A stretch of 50,617 nt of DNA from Candidatus Woesearchaeota archaeon (GTDB lineage Archaea; Nanobdellota; Nanobdellia; Woesearchaeales; WJKR01): contig JAFGNA010000021.1 in assembly GCA_016927245.1 (NCBI GenBank), positions 1 to 50,617 on the forward strand. The letters are read 5' to 3'. Under the pieces are notes generated by a model. That model worked only from the letters and a program-made list of their open reading frames with translations, made no database searches and had not been told where the DNA came from. The translations under genes and the position numbers were made by a program. This document shows, piece by piece, positions 1 through 7,746 of this stretch (its first letter is position 1; every line of letters begins with the position of its first letter).

Positions 1-2
1 AG

Positions 3-269
3 CCTGACTTCATCGCCATGGAGCCCCCTGAGCTCATCGGGGGAGAAGTGTCCGTGAGCGAGGCGCGACCAGGGCTCATTGGGGAGACGGTCGCGGCGGT
101 GCGCGCCGTGGCGGACGTGCCCGTCCTCGTCGGTGCCGGCGTCAAGGACGGGGAGGACGTGCGCAAGGCCTGCTCGTTGGGGGCTGAGGGTGTGCTCGTC
201 GCGAGCGGCGTGACCAAGGCAGGGGACAAGGAATCGGTCATCGCGGGGCTCGCGGACGGGTTCGACTAG
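3..269 (+). CDS. tpiA: Triosephosphate isomerase (archaeal type), C-terminal fragment; 5' end outside window
   Basis: Frame is open from base 3 (PDFIAMEPPELIGGEVSVSEARPG...VLVGAGVKDGEDV...GAEGVLVASGVTKA), the archaeal TIM C-terminus. Confidence 0.9.
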   Translation, partial: PDFIAMEPPELIGGEVSVSEARPGLIGETVAAVRAVADVPVLVGAGVKDGEDVRKACSLGAEGVLVASGVTKAGDKESVIAGLADGFD

Positions 270-288
270 AACAGAAAGAAGCTTTGTT

Positions 289-915
289 TCAGCGGACCGT
301 GATGAACAATCGTTGCTTCGTACCGGTGTAGAGGTCAGGCGTTGCTCCCTTGCAAACTTCTGGCGAGTCAATATTATTATTATCATCATTATCATCATTA
401 TAACAGATATAGACATCGTATAGGTACTGCCCTGCTGGGAGGTCCCGCGGCGTGTCGTAGAGGAGGTAGATGAACTCGTACGCGCCCGACGCTAAAAGCT
501 TCGTATCGCCCGTGCTGTAGCTGTGGAAGAGGAACAGGCTAGGGTTATCACTTAACTCCAAGCCCTTATCATCCCGCCAGGTCGAGAACCGGCTCTCTGC
601 AGGGCTGTCTTGGACGTACTTGGTGACGACGAGGAACTGTTTCTGTTCGTCCTCCTTGTTCACGAAGCCCAAGGTGAAAAACGCTGATTTGCCAGGAGTC
701 ACGGTCTTGTGCGGGTCGAGCACGGCGACGCGCTTGCCGTCAGCGAAGTGCAACCGCTTCAGCTCATCCTGATACTCCTTGTCCACCTCATCGTTTATAT
801 CATTGGTCTGGTCGACGAGCCTGACCGTGATGATGACGCCCATGCTGATGAGGATGGTGCCGAGGATGAGCACGACGACCGTGTTGATGGCGAGCTCCAT
901 GCCCTTCCTGCTCAT
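289..915 (-). CDS. Type IV pilin/archaellin-like secreted protein
   Basis: N-terminus MSRKGMELAINTVVVLILGTILISMGVIITVRL: short basic leader then a hydrophobic helix; overlaps the upstream gene by 4 bp. Confidence 0.7.
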   Translation of the reverse strand: MSRKGMELAINTVVVLILGTILISMGVIITVRLVDQTNDINDEVDKEYQDELKRLHFADGKRVAVLDPHKTVTPGKSAFFTLGFVNKEDEQKQFLVVTKYVQDSPAESRFSTWRDDKGLELSDNPSLFLFHSYSTGDTKLLASGAYEFIYLLYDTPRDLPAGQYLYDVYICYNDDNDDNNNIDSPEVCKGATPDLYTGTKQRLFITVR

Positions 916-1715
916 GGGAGCACCACCTGGTCCGGGTCGATGAAGGGGAGGGAGGCCTGGGCGGTCTCGAGCGAGTCCCGCACCAAGGAGAAGCCGCTGA
1001 CGCCGAGGCCTTGGTAGGAATAATCTATCTTGACATTGAAGAACCGTTCCTCCTCGAGCTCGGCCATGGTCGGAACGAGCGAGACCTCCACGACGGCCTC
1101 GTCCGTCACGTTAAGGAAGATCACGTCGAGCGGTCGCTCGCCGATGAGCTCGTTCCGCGACAACACTTGGAGGTTGGTGATCCTGACCGGTCCCTGCGCG
1201 CGCGACTCGTCCATATCGACTAGCTTGACGCGCACCTCGCAGGAGCCCTTGCCGAGCACGAACGGCTGCGACACGCTCGTCACGACCTCGAAGCGAACAA
1301 CGCCGGGGTGCTCTGAGAGGAGCTGCTTGGACTGCACCTTGGCGGGCGGCACGCCCACGACGCACGAGCCCCCGTCGCAATAATACTCGGCGCGCTCCGC
1401 GGCGACGGTGCGGTCCTCTCGCCGCGGGTCGGGGAGCAAGACCTTGCCCGAGCACGAGCCGTCATCAGTGGCGGCGAACGAGCAATCAGCGTTGCAGGTG
1501 CACGCGTTCTCCCCCGCTTCCTCCTCGCAAGCGCCGTTGCCGCAACAAGGAGACTCGGTCAAGAATTGGCACTTGCCGCTGTCCAAGCAGCGGGCCGCGG
1601 TGCACGCGCCAGGCGCGACGCAGTCAGCATCGGTGCGGCACTCCTTGGCGCACCCGACGAGCGAGAACGCTAGGCTGAGCAGTACGGCGAGCAACAAGGA
1701 TGACCAGCGCCTCAT
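912..1715 (-). CDS. Cys-rich predicted lipoprotein
   Basis: Signal peptide with lipobox-like LVGC, then many Cys including CGNGACEEEAGENACTCNADC. Confidence 0.7.
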   Translation of the reverse strand: MRRWSSLLLAVLLSLAFSLVGCAKECRTDADCVAPGACTAARCLDSGKCQFLTESPCCGNGACEEEAGENACTCNADCSFAATDDGSCSGKVLLPDPRREDRTVAAERAEYYCDGGSCVVGVPPAKVQSKQLLSEHPGVVRFEVVTSVSQPFVLGKGSCEVRVKLVDMDESRAQGPVRITNLQVLSRNELIGERPLDVIFLNVTDEAVVEVSLVPTMAELEEERFFNVKIDYSYQGLGVSGFSLVRDSLETAQASLPFIDPDQVVLP

Positions 1716-1722
1716 GATGCCC

Positions 1723-1965
1723 TCACTTCATGAAGTTGTACTCTCGGAGCAGCAGCCACGTGAACAGGAGCATGATGATCACGCCCGCGAACAGGATGAG
1801 CAGGTTCTCCCACACACCCTCCCATATGGTGACGAGGCGGTAGAACCCGAACCCCATGATGAGCACGCCTATCCAGAGGAACTTGTCCAGGACGAGCTTG
1901 AGGATGTCGAACTCCTCTTCCCGCGTCAAGTGCTTCTTCATCTTCTTCTCTGCCATGACTATCAC
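1723..1965 (-). CDS. Small membrane protein (80 aa, two hydrophobic segments)
   Basis: ORF with hydrophobic segments, overlaps upstream pilin-like gene by 4 bp (coupled). Confidence 0.65.
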   Translation of the reverse strand: MIVMAEKKMKKHLTREEEFDILKLVLDKFLWIGVLIMGFGFYRLVTIWEGVWENLLILFAGVIIMLLFTWLLLREYNFMK

Positions 1966-2624
1966 CCCGTGACCTCGATGATGAACTGCTCGGACAGGCT
2001 CGGCAACTCAACGGTTGGTTGGGCTGCTTCCGCGATGAACATCTCCAGCGTGCAGACGTAAGAGCCGGTCATAACGTTACCCAGCATCGGATCGTCACCA
2101 TCGAACGCTTTTGCAATATCATCTTGTTTTTCTTCAGGGTTAGAAATCCAAGAATCAATATTCTTACCTGGTATCTGCGTCCCGTAGGGCGAGGCGATGA
2201 CGATGAACCCCGTCCCCTGGCCGGCTTCCACAGCATGGGTGGGAGAGGCCAAGAGGAAGAAAGTCGTCAAGCCATTCTTATCGATACACGCGATGTACTC
2301 CTTGTTATCATTGCTCGCGGGACCGGCGCGCACAGCAGCGTTCGCCTTGTTGTAGAACCCGACTTCGAACTGCTTGCTCTTCCCCGCGCGGACCGACACC
2401 GTCGACTCCACCGTCAAGGGATCGTCGAAGCTCGCAGGGTTGTCAATCTTCGTGTCATCGACGATGCTGCCCAGGTTCCTCGTGGCCTTGTCGAACATGC
2501 TCCTGATGAACGTCAAGCCGATACCGAGGACGACCATGGCCATGACGAGGACGACGATGGCATTGATGGAGAGCTGCAGGCTCGCGCTCCTATCTTTCCG
2601 CAAGCGTTGATCAAAGATTCCCAT
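1962..2624 (-). CDS. Type IV pilin/archaellin-like secreted protein
   Basis: Internal start MGIFDQRLRKDRSASLQLSINAIVVLVMAMVVLGIGLTFI resembles a pilin N-terminus. Confidence 0.65.
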   Translation of the reverse strand: MGIFDQRLRKDRSASLQLSINAIVVLVMAMVVLGIGLTFIRSMFDKATRNLGSIVDDTKIDNPASFDDPLTVESTVSVRAGKSKQFEVGFYNKANAAVRAGPASNDNKEYIACIDKNGLTTFFLLASPTHAVEAGQGTGFIVIASPYGTQIPGKNIDSWISNPEEKQDDIAKAFDGDDPMLGNVMTGSYVCTLEMFIAEAAQPTVELPSLSEQFIIEVTG

Positions 2625-2766
2625 TGTGTGCTCACACCTCTTCTTTGCATTATTTTGATTTGCAATATTTGACAAAACTCTACTCCTCACTACACCCCGT
2701 CATATTTAAAGGTTTCTATGCTCTGAGAACGCGAAGCTTAAATACGCGTCATGATTCAACGCCTAC

Positions 2767-3366
2767 ATGGAGCCCTACCGGCAGACCACGCCGCACACCT
2801 GCGCCGCCTCCTCGCTCCTCATGGCGCTACACCACCACGACCCGGATACGCCGCTGACGAGAGAGCAAGAGTTCGCCATCTGGCACGCCTCGGCAAACCT
2901 GCCCGTCAGGGCTTCCTCCATCTACGGGCTCGCGTGCGTGGCCAAGCGGCGAGGGCTCAACCCCAGGATAGTCCTTGAGGAGAAGGAGTACGACTACCCC
3001 GACTACCAAGCGAGAGGCTACACCAAGCGGGACATCGACGAAGCGAAGTTCAGCTCGCGCATGCACCACCGAGAGGCGCGGGAGCTCGGCATCCCCGTCG
3101 AGCAGCGAGAGGTCACCATCGACGAGGTGCGCAAGACCCTCGCACAAGGCAAGGTCGTGCTCCTCCGCGTCAACGCGGGCGTGCTGCGCGGCACGAAGAG
3201 CACGTCAAAGTACGTCGTGGCGTACCAGGACGAGGATGAGGACACGTTCACCGTCATCGACCCCAAGCACGGCTCCTTCGAGGTCGACGACCGCAAGCTC
3301 GAAGAGGCCATGGCCACCTTGCAGGCGGAGAAGAAGCGCGACGTGCGCATGCTCGTATTCGACTAA
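2767..3366 (+). CDS. Peptidase C39-like (papain-fold) domain protein
   Basis: N-terminal YRQTTPHTCAASSLLMAL and C-terminal KYVVAYQDEDEDTFTVIDP resemble C39-type motifs; AT-rich TATA-like sequence just upstream. Confidence 0.6.
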   Translation: MEPYRQTTPHTCAASSLLMALHHHDPDTPLTREQEFAIWHASANLPVRASSIYGLACVAKRRGLNPRIVLEEKEYDYPDYQARGYTKRDIDEAKFSSRMHHREARELGIPVEQREVTIDEVRKTLAQGKVVLLRVNAGVLRGTKSTSKYVVAYQDEDEDTFTVIDPKHGSFEVDDRKLEEAMATLQAEKKRDVRMLVFD

Positions 3367-4598
3367 CGCCTCGCGGCGTAGTAGTCCTCGATGAGCAACG
3401 CGTCCAGCCCCGCATAATCCTTGACGAGGTACAGCGTCCCCCTGCCCACCTCGACGACTCGCCGAGACAACGACTCTCCCCGCCCGTCAAGCGAGAGGCC
3501 GACCACGCTGATGGTCACCCGTGACTGCGCCGCCCTGCTCGCCGCTTCGAGCACCCGGCTCTCAGGGTCTTCGCCAACGGTCTGCACGCCATCCGTCAAG
3601 AGCACGAGGTGCTTGACCTCCCTGGCGTTGCCGAAGAGCTGCACGGCCCGATCAATGGTGGCGGCGATGTCAGTCCTGGTGGAGGCGCGGGCCTCCACCA
3701 CCGTCCTCACGAGAGCGAGGAAGTCCGTGCACGGCGCCTGCTCGCGCTGCACCTCCCTGCCGAACACGATGATGCCGACCTTGTCGCGCTTCCTCGTCGC
3801 CTTGAACGAGAGCGCGATGCCTGCGCGCTTCGCCGCCGCGAGCTTGTCCCCCTTCATGCTCCCGCTCGCGTCGATCGCGTAGATGATGCTCGCCCGCTGC
3901 TTGTCCTCCCGCTCATAAGCGACGAGGTCGTCCTTTGAGAGCGAGCGGTGGCCTCGCCGCAACGCCTTCTTGATCGTGGCCTTGAGCGCGACGTCCGCGT
4001 AGCGCTCCCCCCTGAACGGCTTGTACCCGGCCTTCTCACCAGCTGATGAGCGCGCCGTGCTCGCGCGCTCTCCCAGCACGCCCTTGCGGTTCATGCGCTC
4101 GAGCTCGTCGGCCACCATGGTGACGCTGGCCAGGGTGAGGCCGAGCTCGGTGAGGGATCCTTCCTTGTCGATGAGTCCTCGCGACTCGAGGTTGCTGACT
4201 CCTTGCTCGAGCCGGTCCTTGAGCTCCCGGCGGAACTCGGGGACGCGCACGTTCCGCTCCACGTACCCTGGCTCGTAGCCGCTCAGCACGCGGATGAGTC
4301 GCTCGCCGTAGAGCCGCTCCGCCTGGCGGTAGTCCTTGACGAGCTGCTCGAACAGGGAGTCAGGGGTGAATGATCGCAAGCCGTGGTTGATGCTGTCGGC
4401 GAGGAGCAATCCCTGGTCCACGGTGTCCTTGTCGTTCTCCAGGACTGAGCGCATCAGCTTGTCATACTCCTTTGAGTGGGCGAGCTTGCCGTGCAGCTCC
4501 TCGCCTTTTGAGAGTTCTTTCACCTTGGCTGGCTTCGGCGAAGGCCCGGCGTCGAGGTCTTTCTTGCGAGGGGGATTCCTGCTACCGGCCACCACCAA
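3363..4598 (-). CDS. VWA domain protein (partner of MoxR ATPase)
   Basis: MIDAS motif IYAIDASGSMKGDK and LLTDG; start overlaps the end of the MoxR gene. Confidence 0.85.
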   Translation of the reverse strand: MVVAGSRNPPRKKDLDAGPSPKPAKVKELSKGEELHGKLAHSKEYDKLMRSVLENDKDTVDQGLLLADSINHGLRSFTPDSLFEQLVKDYRQAERLYGERLIRVLSGYEPGYVERNVRVPEFRRELKDRLEQGVSNLESRGLIDKEGSLTELGLTLASVTMVADELERMNRKGVLGERASTARSSAGEKAGYKPFRGERYADVALKATIKKALRRGHRSLSKDDLVAYEREDKQRASIIYAIDASGSMKGDKLAAAKRAGIALSFKATRKRDKVGIIVFGREVQREQAPCTDFLALVRTVVEARASTRTDIAATIDRAVQLFGNAREVKHLVLLTDGVQTVGEDPESRVLEAASRAAQSRVTISVVGLSLDGRGESLSRRVVEVGRGTLYLVKDYAGLDALLIEDYYAARR

Positions 4599-5502
4599 TT
4601 GCTTTGAGGCGGTCCTGCAGCAATTCCTCGTACGCGTGCCGGGCGTGCTGCTCGGGCGTGGTGAGGAACTGCGCGCTGGGCTTGAGGCGGATGCGGTGCG
4701 CGATGACGGAGTCCACGGCGGGGCCGAGGTCCTCTACCTGCACGACGCTCCTCCCGGAGAGGTAGGCGTTGCTCTGCGCCCGCTCGTACAAGCCGATGGT
4801 GGCGCGCACGCTGGGGAGCTTCTCGAGCTGGTCGTCCTCTCGCAAGGAGCGCACGTAGGTGACGATGAGCTGCTTGAGGTCTTCGGGCACGGTGACGAGT
4901 CGTTGCGCCTTGGATTCGACGATGTCCTCCTCGACGCGCTGGGATTCGGGGTAGCCCATGGCGACGAGGTCGAAGCGGTCGAGGAACACGTCACTCAAAG
5001 GCTCGGTGCTGTTGTCCTCGGGGTTCATGGTGCCGATGAGGATGAAGTCCGCTTCGAAGTCTACGTCGTAGCTGCCGATGGTGACCTTGTGCTCCTCTAA
5101 CGCTTGGAGGAGGGCGTTTTGGAGCTTCTCGGAGCAGCGGTTGACCTCGTCGAAGAACAGGATGCCGCCGTCAGCCTTGAATATCTTTCCGGGCGTGAAC
5201 GCTTCTGGGGAGAGCGGGCCGTGCTCGAGCGCCTTGACGGGGTCGATGTCGCCGATGAGGTCCTCGGCGGTGAGGTCAGGGCTGCCCTGCACGCGGACGA
5301 ACCGTTGCTTGCCCTCTCGTTCTGGCAGGTAGGAGGCGAGGTTCTTCACCAAGGTGGTCTTGCCGATGCCCGGGGGACCGATGAGGATGACGTGCCGTCC
5401 CATGAGCAATGCTGACTTGAGCTGCTGCTTGGCAGGCTCCTGCCCGAGGATGTCGTCGAGGCTTGCTTTGAGGAGGACTGCTTTGAGTCGTTCTCGGTCC
5501 AT
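4582..5502 (-). CDS. MoxR-family AAA+ ATPase
   Basis: Walker A GPPGIGKTTLVKNLA, Walker B ILFFDEVNRC, GTMNPED sensor motif. Confidence 0.9.
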   Translation of the reverse strand: MDRERLKAVLLKASLDDILGQEPAKQQLKSALLMGRHVILIGPPGIGKTTLVKNLASYLPEREGKQRFVRVQGSPDLTAEDLIGDIDPVKALEHGPLSPEAFTPGKIFKADGGILFFDEVNRCSEKLQNALLQALEEHKVTIGSYDVDFEADFILIGTMNPEDNSTEPLSDVFLDRFDLVAMGYPESQRVEEDIVESKAQRLVTVPEDLKQLIVTYVRSLREDDQLEKLPSVRATIGLYERAQSNAYLSGRSVVQVEDLGPAVDSVIAHRIRLKPSAQFLTTPEQHARHAYEELLQDRLKAIGGGR

Positions 5503-5536
5503 GGAGAAGGGAATAATCGGTCGTCGTTTATATTGG

Positions 5537-6091
5537 TTATGGTAGGAAGAGGAGGGCCGCGCCGGTGGCGAGGGGTATGAGGAGGTTGTCGTCCAGCCAC
5601 CACGGCTTTTGCGCGGTCTCGGCGAGCATGGCCACGCCGCTCGCGACGAGGGCTGGCTGCCAGGACAGGAAGAGGTTGGCGGCGAGGAAGCCGGCGAGGA
5701 AACCAGCCGCGGTGCCGATGAGGGTCTTGTCCTTGTTCCACCACAACCTTTGCTTGCCCGCGTAGTGGCCGATGAGCGTGGCGGCGCCGTCAGCGTAGAC
5801 GAGCACGGCGATGGCGGCCGAGGCGATGATGCGGGGGAAGAGGAGGGTGCTGAGGAGCGAGCCGGCGACGAGGGTGAGGGCTCCCCATCCCGGGATGATG
5901 GCGTGCTCTCGGTCGAAGTGCTCGATGAGGCTGGCGAGGCCGCCGAACGCGGTGTACGCGTACAGCACGGCCACGGCGCAGAGGATGAGGAGTGCGAGGA
6001 GGTCGTGCCAGCATAGCAGGCCGGTGGCTTGGCCTATGAGGATGAGGGTGCCGAGGATGACGTGGGCTCCTTGCCGTTCGAGCTCTTTCAT
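5537..6091 (-). CDS. Polytopic membrane protein, possibly phosphatidate cytidylyltransferase/dolichol kinase-like
   Basis: Start MKELERQGAHVILG overlaps the upstream gene by 4 bp; repeated hydrophobic helices, DGAATLIGHYAGKQR segment. Confidence 0.65.
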   Translation of the reverse strand: MKELERQGAHVILGTLILIGQATGLLCWHDLLALLILCAVAVLYAYTAFGGLASLIEHFDREHAIIPGWGALTLVAGSLLSTLLFPRIIASAAIAVLVYADGAATLIGHYAGKQRLWWNKDKTLIGTAAGFLAGFLAANLFLSWQPALVASGVAMLAETAQKPWWLDDNLLIPLATGAALLFLP

Positions 6092-6564
6092 GGTGCGGTG
6101 ATCACCCAGGTGAAGAGGTTGCTGCCGGTGATGGTGATGATCGTGATGAGGGCCGCGGCGATGAGCACGCCTATTATCGTTGATAGGTAGAAGTGCTTGC
6201 GGGTGATGCCGAGGAGCTCTGCGCCGAGGGCGGCGGTGTAGACGCCGCTGCCCGGGAGGGGGATGCTGATGAACGCGGCGACGCCGAGCTCGCCCCATCG
6301 CTCCACTTTCTTCTTGATGCGCCGCTGGGCGCGGAGGATGACGCGGGTGAAGAACCGGTCGAACCACTGCAGATGCCTGCACGCCTTGATGAGGACGCCG
6401 ACGAGCTCGTACAGGAGGAATCCGAGGAGGATGTTCGTGATGACGGCGAGGAGGACGACGAGGAATAGTGGGGCGTCCGTGGCGAGGAGGCCGTACGGGA
6501 TGCTCGCGCGGAGCTCGAGCGTGGGGATGAGGGTGAGGAGTACGATAAGGAGGGCCGCGTTCAT
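6088..6564 (-). CDS. Small multidrug export protein family (COG2426-like) membrane protein
   Basis: ELRASIPYGL and PLPGSGVYTAALGAELLGI motifs. Confidence 0.75.
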   Translation of the reverse strand: MNAALLIVLLTLIPTLELRASIPYGLLATDAPLFLVVLLAVITNILLGFLLYELVGVLIKACRHLQWFDRFFTRVILRAQRRIKKKVERWGELGVAAFISIPLPGSGVYTAALGAELLGITRKHFYLSTIIGVLIAAALITIITITGSNLFTWVITAP

Positions 6565-6698
6565 GGGGTGATTGGTAGAGCAACCCTCCTTTATATAATG
6601 ATGGGGCTTGGTGAGAGAAACGAAACATTTAAATAAGGCCAGGAACAGGGGTGGGTGAGAGAATACTCATTAGATGTTGAGTGAGAGGTGAAGCTACC

Positions 6699-7196
6699 AT
6701 GAACAGAAGAGGCCAAGCAGCACTTGAGTTCCTGACGACCTATGGCTGGGCGTTCCTCGTCATCCTCGTGATGATAGGAGCGCTCGCTTATTTCGGCGTC
6801 CTCAACCCGGAGAGGTTCCTGCCTGACCGGTGCCAGTTCCAGACGGGGTGGACGTGCGAGCGGTACGTGCTGAACGAAGCAGGTAACGAAGCCGTTTTCG
6901 AGATTAGGAATGACGGCCAGGACACGGTCAACCTTGCTGATCTCCAGTACCGCGACGACTCAGGAACCTGGGTAAGTTGTACTAATCCTACCATTGATGG
7001 TGATACCATTAACGACGATATCTTCGTGAAGGGCACGACCGCGCAGTTCATATGCCCGATAGGGGCTGGTAAGACACTCGTCGGCGGGGAGAAGACGAAA
7101 GTCGAGCTGCGCTTCAGATACAACCTCGGCTCAACGCAGAGTGCCGCTTTCCAGACGTGGGCTGGCGGCGAGATATACGCCGAGGTCAACGAGTAA
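6699..7196 (+). CDS. Class III signal peptide pilin-like protein
   Basis: MNRRGQAALEFLTTYGWAFLVILVMIGALAYFGVLNPERFLPDRC. Confidence 0.85.
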   Translation: MNRRGQAALEFLTTYGWAFLVILVMIGALAYFGVLNPERFLPDRCQFQTGWTCERYVLNEAGNEAVFEIRNDGQDTVNLADLQYRDDSGTWVSCTNPTIDGDTINDDIFVKGTTAQFICPIGAGKTLVGGEKTKVELRFRYNLGSTQSAAFQTWAGGEIYAEVNE

Positions 7197-7244
7197 GCAA
7201 AAAAATAATCTTTTTTTGTTTTTCTCTTCACCATGAGATTTAGA

Positions 7245-7709
7245 ATGGCAACTAGACGCGCGCAGGCAGCTTTGGAGTTCCTCACCACGTACGGGTGGAT
7301 GATCTTCATGGTATTGGCGGCGGGCGGCGCCTTGGCGTACTTCGGCGTGTTCGACTTCGAAAAGAGCCTGCCAGACCAATGCGCCTTCGGCTTCGACTTC
7401 TCGTGTAGCCGCCACGTGTTGCTCAGCGACGGCACGGTGCGCGTCGAGCTGGCCAACAAGGTCGGCGAGCCCGTAGAGATGGTTTCCTTCATCTGCACCT
7501 ATCAGCACGGCGTTTCGAGCAGCATGGACGTCTCCTCGCTCGGTACCTGGGACGTAGGCGAGGACATCACCCTGACCTGCCCCGGCACGACAATGCTACC
7601 CCCTAATGAACGCGCAGAGGTCTCAGTGCTCCTGCAGTACCGCAAGGTAAGCGGAGGCTTCATCAAAGGCGTGCAGGGCAGCGTGACCGGCACCGTCGTC
7701 GAGGCCTAA
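7245..7709 (+). CDS. Class III signal peptide pilin-like protein
   Basis: MATRRAQAALEFLTTYGWMIFMVLAAGGALAYFGVFDFEKSLPDQC; tandem paralogue of preceding gene. Confidence 0.85.
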   Translation: MATRRAQAALEFLTTYGWMIFMVLAAGGALAYFGVFDFEKSLPDQCAFGFDFSCSRHVLLSDGTVRVELANKVGEPVEMVSFICTYQHGVSSSMDVSSLGTWDVGEDITLTCPGTTMLPPNERAEVSVLLQYRKVSGGFIKGVQGSVTGTVVEA

Positions 7710-7746
7710 ACATTTAAATAGCAAGGAATGACCCTTTGTTCTCATC

